DNA of 64,000 bases from Brenneria rubrifaciens (GCF_005484945.1 NZ_CP034035.1:1612001-1676000); one strand, 5' to 3'; shown: positions 13,483 to 25,047, numbered from the stretch's first letter. A program made the numbers and translations. The notes: generated from the letters alone by a model not told the origin.

Positions 13483-14183
13483 TCGAGATTTTACAACAGT
13501 ACTGGCAGTCGCTGCTGTGGAGTGATGGTTACCGTTTTACCGGTGTCGCGATTACGCTGTGGTTATTGATTATCTCCGTGGTTATTGGCGGTTTGCTGGC
13601 GGTGCCGCTGGCGGTGGCGCGGGTTTCATCGTCCCGCTGGCTGAGCTTCCCCGCCTGGCTGTATATCTACATTTTTCGCGGCACGCCGCTGTATGTCCAG
13701 TTGCTGGTGATCTATACCGGCGTCTATACCCTGGAGATTGTACGCGGTACGGAATTCCTCAACGCGTTTTTCCGCAGCGGCATGAACTGCGCTATTTTAG
13801 CGTTGATACTGAATACCTGCGCTTATACCGCGGAAATTTTTGCCGGGGGCATCCGCTCGGTGCCGCACGGAGAAATCGAAGCGGCAAGCGCCTACGGTTT
13901 TTCACGCTTCAAAATGTACCGCTGTATTATTTTGCCTTCCGCGCTGCGTATCTCGCTGCCGGCCTACGGCAATGAAGTCATCATGATGCTGCACTCCACG
14001 GCGCTGGCCTTTACCGCCACCGTGCCCGACTTGCTGAAGATTGCACGTGATATCAACGCCGCCACCTATCAGCCTTTTTACGCGTTTGGTATTGCGGCCG
14101 TCATCTATCTGGTCATCTCTTATGCGCTTATCAGTCTGTTTCGCAAAGCGGAAAGACGTTGGCTGGCCCATCTGAAGCCGTGA
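13479..14183 (+). CDS. hisM: Histidine/lysine-arginine-ornithine ABC transporter permease HisM
   Basis: The second inner-membrane subunit of the basic amino acid importer, 234 residues (E. coli HisM 238). It is nearly colinear with HisM: MIEIL start, GYRFTGVAITLWLLI, YIFRGTPLYVQLLV, NTCAYTAEIFAGGIRSVPHGEIEAASAYGF (EAA loop) and AFTATVPDLLKIARDINAATYQPF. It starts within the last codons of hisQ (ATGA overlap), so the two are translationally coupled and should form the HisQM heterodimer on which two HisP subunits act. Confidence 0.96.
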   Translation: MIEILQQYWQSLLWSDGYRFTGVAITLWLLIISVVIGGLLAVPLAVARVSSSRWLSFPAWLYIYIFRGTPLYVQLLVIYTGVYTLEIVRGTEFLNAFFRSGMNCAILALILNTCAYTAEIFAGGIRSVPHGEIEAASAYGFSRFKMYRCIILPSALRISLPAYGNEVIMMLHSTALAFTATVPDLLKIARDINAATYQPFYAFGIAAVIYLVISYALISLFRKAERRWLAHLKP

Positions 14184-14213
14184 TCACCTGCATAATCAAC
14201 ATGAGAATAAACT

Positions 14214-14987
14214 ATGTCAGATAAAAAATTAGTGGTTACCGAACTGCATAAACATTATGGCGAACATGAAGTCCTGAAGGGGGTTTCGCTGTCGGCAAAG
14301 GCGGGCGACGTCATCTCCATTATCGGTTCTTCCGGTTCGGGGAAAAGTACCTTTCTGCGCTGCATCAACTTCCTGGAGAAGCCGAGCGAAGGCACCATTT
14401 GGGTCAATGATGAGGAAATCCGGCTGGTTCGTGATAAGGACGGCCAGCTAAAAGTGTTTGATAAAAAACAGCTACAACTGTTGCGCACGCGTCTGACCAT
14501 GGTGTTCCAGCACTTCAATCTGTGGAGCCATATGACGGTGCTGGAAAATGTGATGGAAGCGCCGGTTCAGGTGCTGGGGATTAGCAAGGCGGAGGCACGG
14601 GAGCGTGCGGTGCGCTATCTGTCCAAAGTGGGCATAGACGAGCGTCAGCAGGTTAAATACCCGGTCAATCTGTCCGGCGGTCAGCAGCAGCGCGTCTCCA
14701 TCGCCCGCGCGCTGGCGATGGAGCCGGAAGTGCTGTTGTTCGACGAGCCGACGTCGGCGCTCGACCCTGAGCTGGTGGGGGAAGTGTTGAGGATCATGCA
14801 GCAACTGGCGGAAGAGGGAAAAACCATGGTGGTGGTCACGCATGAAATGGAATTCGCCCGGCACGTATCCAGCCATGTGGTTTTTCTGCATCAGGGGCGA
14901 ATCGAAGAAGAGGGCTCGCCGGCAGAGGTGTTTGGCAACCCGAAAAGCCCGCGTCTGCAACAGTTTCTTTCAGGCTCGCTGAAATGA
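14214..14987 (+). CDS. hisP: Histidine/lysine-arginine-ornithine ABC transporter ATP-binding protein HisP
   Basis: The ATPase of the HisQMP importer, 257 residues, exactly the E. coli length. Visible elements: Walker [10 protein letters not shown] near residue 39, the Q-loop VFQHFNLW, signature LSGGQQQR near 154, Walker [15 protein letters not shown] and the H-loop VVTHEM. The insert [16 protein letters not shown] is typical of HisP. It follows hisM by 30 bases. The complex would import L-arginine, lysine, ornithine or histidine delivered by a binding protein encoded elsewhere, feeding the adjacent ast operon. Confidence 0.96.
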   Translation: MSDKKLVVTELHKHYGEHEVLKGVSLSAKAGDVISIIGSSGSGKSTFLRCINFLEKPSEGTIWVNDEEIRLVRDKDGQLKVFDKKQLQLLRTRLTMVFQHFNLWSHMTVLENVMEAPVQVLGISKAEARERAVRYLSKVGIDERQQVKYPVNLSGGQQQRVSIARALAMEPEVLLFDEPTSALDPELVGEVLRIMQQLAEEGKTMVVVTHEMEFARHVSSHVVFLHQGRIEEEGSPAEVFGNPKSPRLQQFLSGSLK

Positions 14988-15017
14988 CTTTATAGGTTTT
15001 TTTTATTCAGGTGAAAA

Positions 15018-15959
15018 ATGCAAACCACAGATACCGTTTTTATGGTGCGTCCTTCTTCATTCAAAGTGAATGAAGAAACTGCCCTGACCAATTATTTTCA
15101 AAAAACCGATTATGTTGCAGACAATATCCAGCAGCAGGCGCTTGCCGCCTTTGATGGCTATGTGGATGAATTGACGGCGGCGGGCGTGAACGTCATTGTT
15201 TTTGACGATGATGAGGCCAATGGCACCCCCGACTCCATTTTCCCGAATAACTGGATAACCCTGGATAATCAGGGCCGGGTGATTATTTACCCGATGGAGG
15301 CGGAAAACCGCCGCAGAGAACGCCGTAAGGATATTATTGATGACCTTGCCGAACGTTTTGAAGTGAAGCAGTTTTATGATATTTCGCATTTTGAAATGCA
15401 GAATAAATTTCTGGAAGGCACCGGGTCTTTAGTTTGCGATCATGAAAACCGGATTGCTTACGTGTGTCATGCCTCCCGCAGTTCCGTCGACGTCATGGCG
15501 GAACTGCAAAAAATCACCGGATATCAAGCGGTTTGGTTTAATGCTTACGATCAGCACAACCATCCGATTTACCATACCAATGTGATGATGAGCGTCGGTA
15601 AAAAATATGCGGTGGTCTGCCTGGATGCCATAACGGATCACCGTGAAGCGCAAAAGGTCAAAGCGTCTTTAGCGGCGTCGGGTAAAACGGTTATCGCGAT
15701 CACCCATGAGCAAATGAAATCGTTCTGCGCGAATATGCTCGAATTGAAATCCGTCGAGGGGTTACCGGTTTTTGCGATGTCAGCCCAGGCATGGGATGCA
15801 TTTTCGGCGGAGCAAAAAGCGATGCTCGCCGATTACGCCAAAATCGTTCGCGCCCCGATAGAGATCATCGAAACATTGGGCGGCGGCGGCGCCAGATGTA
15901 TGATTGCCGAAATTTTTCTGGATAAAAAGCACGTTAATTCCGCTAAATCGTTTTGCTGA
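15018..15959 (+). CDS. Guanidino-group-modifying hydrolase (CtlX / DDAH-like amidinotransferase family)
   Basis: A 313-residue pentein-fold protein of the arginine deiminase superfamily. The elements expected of a catalytic triad are visible: FPNNW near residue 75, an acidic residue in EGTGSL, a His in YHTNVMMSVG and the nucleophile Cys294 in GGGGARCMIAEIF. This branch is often annotated as citrulline utilization hydrolase CtlX and is related to dimethylarginine dimethylaminohydrolases; the true substrate may be citrulline, arginine or a methylated or otherwise substituted guanidine. It starts 30 bases after hisP, so it is probably cotranscribed with the transporter, which supports an arginine-like imported substrate. 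A LysR regulator follows after 13 bases. Confidence 0.8.
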   Translation: MQTTDTVFMVRPSSFKVNEETALTNYFQKTDYVADNIQQQALAAFDGYVDELTAAGVNVIVFDDDEANGTPDSIFPNNWITLDNQGRVIIYPMEAENRRRERRKDIIDDLAERFEVKQFYDISHFEMQNKFLEGTGSLVCDHENRIAYVCHASRSSVDVMAELQKITGYQAVWFNAYDQHNHPIYHTNVMMSVGKKYAVVCLDAITDHREAQKVKASLAASGKTVIAITHEQMKSFCANMLELKSVEGLPVFAMSAQAWDAFSAEQKAMLADYAKIVRAPIEIIETLGGGGARCMIAEIFLDKKHVNSAKSFC

Positions 15960-15972
15960 CCGGGATACAGAT

Positions 15973-16881
15973 ATGCTGACATTACGCCAGATTCGTCACT
16001 TTATCGCTGTTGCCGAAACCGGCTCGATTTCAGCGGCGGCGCAAACCTCCTTTGTTTCACAATCCTCGTTGACCATGGCTATTCAACAGCTTGAGGCCGA
16101 AACCGAAGTATGCCTGTTCGAACGGCATGCGAAAGGGATGGCCTTAACTCATCAGGGGCATCAATTTTTACGTCAGGCTTACCTTATTCTGGCGACGGTG
16201 GAAAACGCGTTGCGCAGTTTGAAAATGGATGGGGGAAGCGTGTCGGGAAGCTTGACGATTGGCGTAACCAGCCTGGTGGCGGGATACTTTCTTGTTGAAC
16301 TGCTCAAGCGTTTTAAAACCTATTACCCTAATGTCGAGGTGAAGGTCGTAGAAGACGAGCGACATTATATCGAGCATTTATTAGTCGGCGGGGAGATCGA
16401 CATTGGCGTTCTGATCCTGTCGAATCTGGAAGATCATGATGCGCTGCAAACCGAAGTTCTCAGTCATTCACCCTATCGCTTGTGGCTGCCCCCGCTTCAT
16501 CCGCTGTTGGAGAAGGAGAGTATCTCTCTGGCGGATGTGGCGGCGGAACCGCTTATCCAGTTGAATGTCGATGATATGGATATTCACGCCCGGCGGATAT
16601 GGCAAAGCGCGGGATTGAAGCCGTCCATTGTGTTAAAAAGCGCTTCCACGGAGGCCGTCCGCAGTCTGGTGGCGGCGGGGCTGGGCATCGCTATTCTGCC
16701 GGATATGGCCTACCGCGCTTGGTCGCTGGAAGGAAACATGATCGAAGCGGTCAAGCTGGTCGATCCCATCGAATCACTGGATATCGGGCTGGCCTGGCGG
16801 CGAGGCCATACCCGGCCGCCGCTGGTGTCCCCCTTTCTGAGTATCGCCAGAGAATGCGAGGGCATGCACAAGGTATTTTAG
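15973..16881 (+). CDS. LysR-family transcriptional regulator
   Basis: A 302-residue LysR protein. The N-terminal winged helix-turn-helix (LRQIRHFIAVAETGSISAAA..SQSSLTMAIQQLEAE) is followed by a linker helix and a two-lobed effector domain from about residue 92 (SGSLTIGVTSLVAGYFL). The ATG at 15973 is chosen because the protein then begins at the usual MLTLRQIRHF; the frame extends upstream into the ctlX end, which is unlikely to be used. It is similar in style to NAC/CynR-type regulators. Position suggests control of ctlX-hisQMP or of the downstream aldehyde dehydrogenase gene; this is inference. Confidence 0.9.
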   Translation: MLTLRQIRHFIAVAETGSISAAAQTSFVSQSSLTMAIQQLEAETEVCLFERHAKGMALTHQGHQFLRQAYLILATVENALRSLKMDGGSVSGSLTIGVTSLVAGYFLVELLKRFKTYYPNVEVKVVEDERHYIEHLLVGGEIDIGVLILSNLEDHDALQTEVLSHSPYRLWLPPLHPLLEKESISLADVAAEPLIQLNVDDMDIHARRIWQSAGLKPSIVLKSASTEAVRSLVAAGLGIAILPDMAYRAWSLEGNMIEAVKLVDPIESLDIGLAWRRGHTRPPLVSPFLSIARECEGMHKVF

Positions 16882-16894
16882 TCCCGCCGCCTGA

Positions 16895-16917
16895 AGCATT
16901 CGATTTAATCGAATGCT
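16895..16917 (+). terminator. Hairpin after the LysR gene
   Basis: AGCATTCGA-TTTAA-TCGAATGCT is a perfect 9-bp stem with a 5-base loop, 14 bases after the LysR stop codon. No T-run follows, so termination would be weak or Rho-assisted. Confidence 0.4.
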
Positions 16918-17035
16918 GTCTTCAGTAATTAACATTTGTTGTTCCTCCTGAAGTTACTTATTGTAAATGACGCCATCTGCCGGGCTGTTGCGGGTACGGA
17001 GGCGTTGCTGGTAATTACTCACTATGAGGTTTGTC

Positions 17036-18499
17036 ATGTCGGATATAGAATTTGTCGCCAGCTTTTCCCGGCGGCACCTGATTAACGGAGAGCTCGTTAA
17101 AGGTGAAGGTGCGCAGCAAACTATTCTTAATCCGGCCAGCGGCGAAACCGTCATTGAGATCCCGGAAACCTCGGAAACCCAGGTGACCGGCGCGGTGGAA
17201 GCGGCTCAGCGCGCATTCAAATCCTGGGCCGGAACCACGCCGGCCCAGCGTTCCTCGCTGCTGTTGCAGATAGCGGACGCCATTGACCAGCAGGCGGCGT
17301 CGCTCTCGGTGCTGGAGTCGATTAATTGCGGTAAACCGCACTATCAGGCATTGAGAGATGACTTGCCTGCGGCGGCGGATGTATTCCGTTTTTTTGCCGG
17401 GGCGGTGCGTTGTCAGCAAGGACAACTGGGTGGGGAGTATCTCGACGGTCACACTTCTATGGTTCGCTGCGACCCGCTGGGCGTTGTGGCCTCCATTGCT
17501 CCCTGGAATTATCCGTTGATGATGGCCGCCTGGAAAGTCGCGCCCGCGCTGGCGGCGGGAAATACCGTGGTGTTCAAGCCGTCCGAGCATACTCCGCTGA
17601 CCATATTGGCGCTGGCGCCGGTTTTGAATGACATCTTGCCCCCCGGCGTGTTGAACATTATCACCGGGAGCGGCGATGGGCCGGGAAGCGCGCTGGTGAG
17701 TCACCCGAAAGTGCGTATGGTGTCAGTGACCGGCGATATTGTTACCGGCCAACGTATTTTGCAGGCCGCGGCCAAAGGACTGAAGCGAACGCAACTGGAA
17801 CTGGGCGGAAAAGCGCCGGTTATCGTCTGCAACGATGCCGATCTGGACGACGCCGTCAATGCCGTGGCGAGCTGGGGGTACTACAACGCCGGGCAGGATT
17901 GCACGTCGGCGTGTCGGGTTTATGCCCAGTCCGGCATCTACGAGCGCCTGATGGATAAGCTGGGACACGCGGTGAGCAGATTGCGATTCGCCGGGCCGCA
18001 GGATGATGAGAATGACGTTGGCGCGCTGATTAGCGCCCGGCAACGGGATCGCGTCTCCAGTTTCGTCGAGCGCGCGCTCAGCCAGCCGCATATCGAGCGG
18101 GTGACCGGCGCCGCGATTCATCCCGGTCCCGGCTTCTATTATCAGCCGACGCTGCTGGCCGGTTGCCTGCAACATGATGAAATCGTGCAGCGCGAAGTCT
18201 TTGGTCCGGTGGTGAGCGTAACGCGTTTTGATACCCTCGAACAGGTGGTCGATTGGGCGAATGAGTCCGAATACGGACTGGCGTCGTCGGTATGGACGAA
18301 AAATATCGATCTGGCTATGCAGGTTGCCGCCAGCCTGCAATATGGCACGACCTGGATTAATACGCATTTCTCGCTGGTGAGCGAGATGCCGCACGGCGGG
18401 TTAAAGCGTTCAGGCTACGGTAATGATTTGTCCGGTTATTCATTGCAGGACTATAGCGTGGTGCGCCATATTATGACCAAATTCAAAAAGACGTTTTGA
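17036..18499 (+). CDS. Aldehyde dehydrogenase, paralogue of gamma-aminobutyraldehyde dehydrogenase
   Basis: A 487-residue NAD(P)-dependent aldehyde dehydrogenase. It carries [38 protein letters not shown] with the general-base Glu, and the nucleophile Cys289 in [11 protein letters not shown]. It closely resembles the patD product encoded 1.4 kb downstream, with identical runs around the NAD site and the ending [24 protein letters not shown]. It should oxidise an omega-amino- or omega-guanidino-aldehyde, such as 4-aminobutanal, 5-aminopentanal or 4-guanidinobutanal; which one is not visible. The ATG at 17036 is preferred over 17024 because GAGG lies six bases before it. Confidence 0.88.
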   Translation: MSDIEFVASFSRRHLINGELVKGEGAQQTILNPASGETVIEIPETSETQVTGAVEAAQRAFKSWAGTTPAQRSSLLLQIADAIDQQAASLSVLESINCGKPHYQALRDDLPAAADVFRFFAGAVRCQQGQLGGEYLDGHTSMVRCDPLGVVASIAPWNYPLMMAAWKVAPALAAGNTVVFKPSEHTPLTILALAPVLNDILPPGVLNIITGSGDGPGSALVSHPKVRMVSVTGDIVTGQRILQAAAKGLKRTQLELGGKAPVIVCNDADLDDAVNAVASWGYYNAGQDCTSACRVYAQSGIYERLMDKLGHAVSRLRFAGPQDDENDVGALISARQRDRVSSFVERALSQPHIERVTGAAIHPGPGFYYQPTLLAGCLQHDEIVQREVFGPVVSVTRFDTLEQVVDWANESEYGLASSVWTKNIDLAMQVAASLQYGTTWINTHFSLVSEMPHGGLKRSGYGNDLSGYSLQDYSVVRHIMTKFKKTF

Positions 18500-18613
18500 G
18501 CAATTATTTTTAAATAATACGACAGCGTTATATTGCCGGTATTCATACGTGAAATGCGCTTTTCCAAATATTCAATTGTATTGATTGATGTTAATGAAAA
18601 ACAGGGGAGTCAA

Positions 18614-19050
18614 ATGGAAAGAATACGTTTGTTATCCGCGCTTTCTGCTGTTGTTATTAATATTCTGAGCGGCCTCAATAATGTGGTGGCCGCCCCGAAT
18701 TCAACCGATAAGGGAGAAGGGGCGTTAAATATTATCGCCTGGACTGGTCAGCCTGATGGTCAAAGGGGGATATGACTTGGTGACGGCATCCGGCGATGCG
18801 TCTCTGCGTCTGATTCACGGCAAACGGGTTCAGCCTATCGACCCAACGGTGCTGCCGAACGGGAAAAATAGCGATCCCCGCCTGTTGAACGGCGCCTGCT
18901 ATACCGTTAACGGCAAGGTGTATGGCGCGCCATATCAGTGGGGGCCGAACCTGCTGCTTTACAGCGCCCGCGTATTTCCCACGCCGCCGACCATATGTTC
19001 CTTACGGCCGCTGGACTCAGGATTATATTGCCATTATGGGCGGCAGATAA
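18614..19050 (+). pseudogene. Remnant of ydcS (polyamine-type ABC substrate-binding protein)
   Basis: Three pieces of a YdcS-like periplasmic protein are joined by deletions. Codons from 18614 (after GGGGAG) encode the start and a signal peptide up to NIIAWTGQ. A jump to another frame at about 18752 gives LMVKGGYDLVTASGDASLRLI up to the FPTPP segment. A second jump near 18990 leads to YVPYGRWTQDYIAIMGGR and the native stop at 19050. About 40 residues are missing at the first junction and more than 200 at the second, compared with E. coli YdcS as remembered. The reading frame is broken, so no functional protein is expected. Confidence 0.88.
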
Positions 19051-19239
19051 TAGGCGGATTTTACTCTTTATAACGGCGAGCCTGTGCATGTGAATATCAA
19101 TCGCCGCCGTTATTTATCATCGTGATAGTCAGACTGCGCCGGTCGCCGTTAATAAAACGGTATTGAATTGGGATGGCGGTAACTCTATTTGGTGATCGGT
19201 TTTTTCAATTGGAAATAATAATTCATCGGGGGCGTACTC

Positions 19240-19711
19240 ATGGTTAATGCGGTCGAGTTTGCCAATGTTTCGCGATTATTCGGCGATGTAAAAGCGGTCG
19301 ATAATGTGTCGATTAAAATAAAGAACGGCGAATTTTTCTCTATGCCGGGTCAATCCGATTCAGGGAAAACCACCTGTCTGCGTCTTATCGCCGGGTTTGA
19401 ACAACTGACATCCGGATCGCTGCTTATTCACGGAAAGGACGCGCATGGCCTCGCCCCTTATCAGCGCGATGTGAACACCGTTTTTCAGGATTACGCGTTA
19501 GTCCCGCATATGCGCGTACTGGAAAATGTCGCCTACGGCCTGATGGTAAAAGGCCTGGCGAAAAAAAGCGCGGCGCGACCGCGCTATGGAAGCGCTGGCG
19601 CGCGCTGGTCGGTCAACCGAGCATTTTGCTGCTTGATGAACCGCTGGACGCGCTGGATCTCAAGCTGCGTGAGCAGATGCAAAGCGAACTGAAGACGCTG
19701 CAACGGGAGTG
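19240..19711 (+). pseudogene. Remnant of ydcT (polyamine-type ABC ATPase)
   Basis: The N-terminal third of a YdcT-like ATPase is intact in frame (VEFANVSRLFGDVKAVDNVSI, then a degraded Walker A region reading MPGQSDSGKTT, then [14 protein letters not shown]). After KGLAKK the frame shifts and a deletion removes the LSGGQ signature. A second-frame segment [21 protein letters not shown] (Walker B) follows and stops at about 19711, where sequence of another gene begins. It is non-functional because of the frameshift and the loss of the signature motif. Confidence 0.88.
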
Positions 19712-19867
19712 CTGCCCATCTGGTTGTTGAATCAACTCGGCAGACCGCGTGATGTGCCCGTGACCAACGTGGTGGCGCTGTGCGTCATGGTGATGACGAT
19801 GATCCCCATTCTGGGGGCCTGGTACTTGACCAGAAATGGCGAAGATAGCGCCGGTGACGGGAAATAA
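19712..19867 (+). pseudogene. Remnant of ydcV (polyamine-type ABC permease), C-terminus
   Basis: Fused directly to the ydcT fragment are about 51 codons reading [20 protein letters not shown] and on through a final membrane helix to the stop TAA at 19867. This matches the end of the YdcV inner-membrane permease. The rest of ydcV and all of ydcU are gone, so one large deletion fused ydcT to the end of ydcV. It leads straight into patD, as in the E. coli ydcSTUV-patD order. Confidence 0.82.
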
Positions 19868-19946
19868 CGACCGCTTTGCTTTTAACAGACCTCTTTTTGT
19901 CACAATGCATTATCCCAACAAACTGGAGCGAATGAAGGATACCTCG

Positions 19947-21371
19947 ATGCAAACCAATATCTTGATAAACGGACGTTTAGTGGCCGGTGAAGGTTCAGCG
20001 CTTCCCGTCTTTGATCCTGCGACCGGAGAGGTGATCGCCCATATCGCGCAGGCGACGATACAGCAAGTGGATCAGGCCGTGGCAGCGGCGGATGCCGCCT
20101 TTGCGACATGGAGCCAGACGCCGCCGCGGGTGCGCGCAGACGCGTTACTGAAACTGGCGGAGGTGATTGAGCAGCATGCGGAAGAACTGGCGCAGCTTGA
20201 GTCGCTCAATTGTGGGAAACCGCGGCATAGCGTGCTGGCGGATGAAATTCCGGCGGTTGCCGACGTTCTGCGGTTCTTTGCCGGCGCCAGCCGGTGTCTG
20301 GGCGGGCTGGCCAGCGGTGAGTATCTGGAAGGGCATACCTCCATGATCCGCCGCGATCCGCTGGGGGTAGTGGCCTCCATCGCCCCCTGGAACTATCCGT
20401 TGATGATGGCGGCGTGGAAAATCGCACCGGCGCTGGCGGCGGGGAACTGCGTGGTGCTGAAACCTTCGGAGCAGACGCCGTTAAGCACGCTGCACCTTGC
20501 GCAATGGGCGGCGGCGATTTTCCCGGCCGGGGTGGTCAACGTGCTGCACGGCGACGGCGCTTCGGTGGGGGATGCGCTGACGGGGCATCCAACGGTGCGG
20601 ATGATATCGCTGACCGGCTCCATCACTACCGGGGCGCACATTATTCGTCATACCTCGGACAGCATTAAACGTACGCATATGGAGCTGGGCGGCAAAGCGC
20701 CGGTCATCGTGTTTAACGATGCTGATTTAGATCAGGTCGTCGAGGGGATACGCGCGTTCGGTTTTTACAATGCCGGTCAGGACTGTACGGCAGCCTGCCG
20801 CATTTATGCTCAGAAAGAGATTTATCCCACGTTGGTCGAGGCATTGGGCGAGGCCATTTCAACGCTCAAGTTAGGCGCCCCCGATGCCCCGGACACCGAG
20901 TTGGGGCCGTTGATGACCTCGGCGCATCTTGAACGCGTCGGTGGGTTCGTCGAACGGGCCAGGGCGTTGCCCCATATTCAGGTGATCACCGGGGGAGAAA
21001 AGGTTCCCGGCCCGGGCTATTACTATCAGCCCACGCTGTTGGCGGGCGCCCGTCAGGACGATGAAATCGTTCAGCGTGAAGTGTTCGGCCCGGTGGTCAG
21101 CGTAACGGAGTTTGAACATGAAGATCAGGTGCTGTCATGGGCGAATCAATCCGGCTATGGCTTAGCTTCTTCCGTCTGGACACGGGATGTGGGCCGCGCG
21201 CATCGGCTTAGCGCCCGGTTGCAGTATGGCTGTACCTGGGTGAACACGCACTTCATGCTGGTCAGTGAAATGCCGCACGGCGGACAAAAACTCTCCGGCT
21301 ATGGCAAAGATATGTCCCTGTTCGGTCTGGAAGATTATACCGTGGTGCGACATGTCATGATTAAACATTAA
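19947..21371 (+). CDS. patD: Gamma-aminobutyraldehyde dehydrogenase PatD
   Basis: A 474-residue NAD-dependent dehydrogenase, the same length as E. coli PatD (YdcW) and very similar throughout, including [34 protein letters not shown], the nucleophile Cys280 in [11 protein letters not shown] and the ending [19 protein letters not shown]. It oxidises 4-aminobutanal, the product of putrescine transamination by PatA, to GABA. The ATG at 19947 has GAAGGA six bases upstream; earlier in-frame codons overlap the ydcV remnant. The gene is intact although the ydcSTUV genes that normally precede it are destroyed. Confidence 0.95.
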   Translation: MQTNILINGRLVAGEGSALPVFDPATGEVIAHIAQATIQQVDQAVAAADAAFATWSQTPPRVRADALLKLAEVIEQHAEELAQLESLNCGKPRHSVLADEIPAVADVLRFFAGASRCLGGLASGEYLEGHTSMIRRDPLGVVASIAPWNYPLMMAAWKIAPALAAGNCVVLKPSEQTPLSTLHLAQWAAAIFPAGVVNVLHGDGASVGDALTGHPTVRMISLTGSITTGAHIIRHTSDSIKRTHMELGGKAPVIVFNDADLDQVVEGIRAFGFYNAGQDCTAACRIYAQKEIYPTLVEALGEAISTLKLGAPDAPDTELGPLMTSAHLERVGGFVERARALPHIQVITGGEKVPGPGYYYQPTLLAGARQDDEIVQREVFGPVVSVTEFEHEDQVLSWANQSGYGLASSVWTRDVGRAHRLSARLQYGCTWVNTHFMLVSEMPHGGQKLSGYGKDMSLFGLEDYTVVRHVMIKH

Positions 21372-21634
21372 ATGATCGGATGCGGCTATTTTCCAGGGAA
21401 CCTCAAGCCGCATTAAATTGACATAGCATCCGTTGCCATAAAAAATTTTGCTGATATAGAGCATGACATTTCTTTAATTCTGTCGCAGGCAGAGAACATG
21501 GGGAAGTTATGCATATTTACCTTGAGTAATTTGAGTTGCTGGAAGGCGGCAAGGTCAAATTCGACGGGAACGAATTTGACCGGCCAACGGCGGTTATCGG
21601 CTTTATTACAATGAAGAAACCCTGAGGGGGCGGG
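21372..21634. other. Intergenic region between patD and the permease gene
   Basis: An 8-bp inverted repeat ATGCGGCT...AGCCGCAT (from about 21380) follows patD and may act as a weak terminator. From 21509 a frame reads MHIYLE, then TAA, then FELLEGGKVKFDGNEFDRPT and on to a TGA at 21625. It looks protein-like with one in-frame stop and may be a gene fragment, but no family was recognised. Confidence 0.3.
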
Positions 21635-22951
21635 ATGAAATACAAAAAAAAACTGGGTTTATGGCAAATAGTCATTATCGGCATTGCTTATATGACGCCA
21701 TTAACCGTATTTGATACTTTCGGTATTGTTTCAGACATTACCGGAGGGCATGTTCCCCTGACCTATTTATTAGCGTTAGGCGCTGTTCTGCTTACCGCCT
21801 TAAGTTACGGGAAAATGGTTTCGGCCTATCCGGGGTCGGGGTCGGCGTATACTTACACCAGCAAAAGTTGTGGCAAAACAGCGGGCTTTTTAGTCGGCTG
21901 GGCCTCTTTACTTGATTATATGCTCCTTCCCATGATCAATTCCCTGTTGGCGGGGATTTACCTTGAATCCTTACTTCCGCAATTCCCTGCGTGGATAATG
22001 ATTTCCGTATTCACCCTGTTGGTGACCTGGATTAATTGCCGTAATGTCAACCTCATGGCGAATCTGAATTTCTTTTTTGTCGGTTTGCCGGTGCTGCTGC
22101 TGGGCGTTTTCATCTGGCTGGTGATCCAGGGGATTAGCCATCAATCAGGATCGGATGCGCTTTGGACGATTAAACCCTTATTGAATGGACAAACCAGTAT
22201 TATGCCGTTGGTGAGCGGCGCGGCCGTACTGTGTTTTTCCTATCTGGGATTTGATGCGGTTACGACTTTGTCAAATGAAACTCGGGAGCCGATAAAAAAT
22301 ATCCGGCGGGCGGTTTTTTTAACCGCTTTAATCGGCGGCGCGATATTTTTTATTGCCTCCTGGTTCATTCAGCTTTATTACCCTACCAACGCACAGTTTA
22401 AAAACCCGACGGAAGCAATGCCTGAAATTGTGTTATATGTCGGCGGCGCATTTTTCCAGTCTCTCTTCCTGGTGGCAATACTGATTAATACGCTGGCGTC
22501 TGCTTTGGCCTCGCATGCCAGCGCCGCCCGGTTATTACATATTATGGCGCGCGACGGCGTATTCCCTGGCGGCTGGTTCAGTTATATTCATCCGAAATTT
22601 GGAAGCCCGCTTTATTGCGTATTATTTATTGGCATTTTGTCAATGAGCGCGATTTTCTTCAATCTCGATACTGCCGTCTCACTCATCAGTTTCGGTGCGC
22701 TGGTGGCATTTACGGCGGTGAATATTGCGGTTATTGGATATTATGCAATTCGTCTTCAGCAGAGACGTACCCTGAAAGATCAACTTCATTATGTATTATT
22801 ACCGCTTCTCGGCGTCTTCACCGTTGGTTTTATGTGGTTCAATCTGGATCACGATTCCATGATATTGGGACTTATCTGGGCGACGCTTGGCATTGGCTGG
22901 GTAGTTTGGAAACGAATTAATAAGCGTGAGCTGGTTTTTTCTGAGTACTGA
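21635..22951 (+). CDS. APC-family amino acid/polyamine permease (putrescine importer PuuP/PlaP type)
   Basis: A 438-residue inner-membrane transporter with about twelve membrane helices. The N-terminal half carries the APC signature around GIAYMTPLTVFDTFGIVSDITGGHVPLTY and AYPGSGSAYTYTSK, which resembles the proton-driven putrescine importers PuuP and PlaP. FSYLGFDAVTTLSNET is the conserved helix 6 region. It lies between patD and patA, so uptake of putrescine or a related diamine for that pathway is likely; the precise substrate is inference. A purine-rich GAGGGGGCGGG stretch precedes the ATG. Confidence 0.85.
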   Translation: MKYKKKLGLWQIVIIGIAYMTPLTVFDTFGIVSDITGGHVPLTYLLALGAVLLTALSYGKMVSAYPGSGSAYTYTSKSCGKTAGFLVGWASLLDYMLLPMINSLLAGIYLESLLPQFPAWIMISVFTLLVTWINCRNVNLMANLNFFFVGLPVLLLGVFIWLVIQGISHQSGSDALWTIKPLLNGQTSIMPLVSGAAVLCFSYLGFDAVTTLSNETREPIKNIRRAVFLTALIGGAIFFIASWFIQLYYPTNAQFKNPTEAMPEIVLYVGGAFFQSLFLVAILINTLASALASHASAARLLHIMARDGVFPGGWFSYIHPKFGSPLYCVLFIGILSMSAIFFNLDTAVSLISFGALVAFTAVNIAVIGYYAIRLQQRRTLKDQLHYVLLPLLGVFTVGFMWFNLDHDSMILGLIWATLGIGWVVWKRINKRELVFSEY

Positions 22952-24802
<1,851 letters not shown>

Positions 24803-24837
24803 TCTTTCGCTTGCAACGCGGCCTCAGCGGTCGCTGA

Positions 24838-24870
24838 AAGCCGATCGGCATTGCCGTTCGGCTTTTTTTT
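24838..24870 (+). terminator. Rho-independent terminator after patA
   Basis: An AAGCCGATCGGC stem pairs with GCCGTTCGGCTT (one internal mismatch, 3-base loop), followed by a run of eight T. It is 35 bases after the patA stop and is the clearest intrinsic terminator in this part of the window. Confidence 0.9.
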
Positions 24871-25047
24871 GTGCGGACGCTTTCCCGGAAAAAATTACGA
24901 CGACGACGCGATAGTGCTATTCAAATAAAGACGCAATACGGTAAGCGCTGATTAAAAAACCGGGTTATTTGAATATAAACGGCTGTCGGGAATATTGATG
25001 AAATCGGGTTATTAATAATATTAATATCGGCTATTAAAAATAATGGA

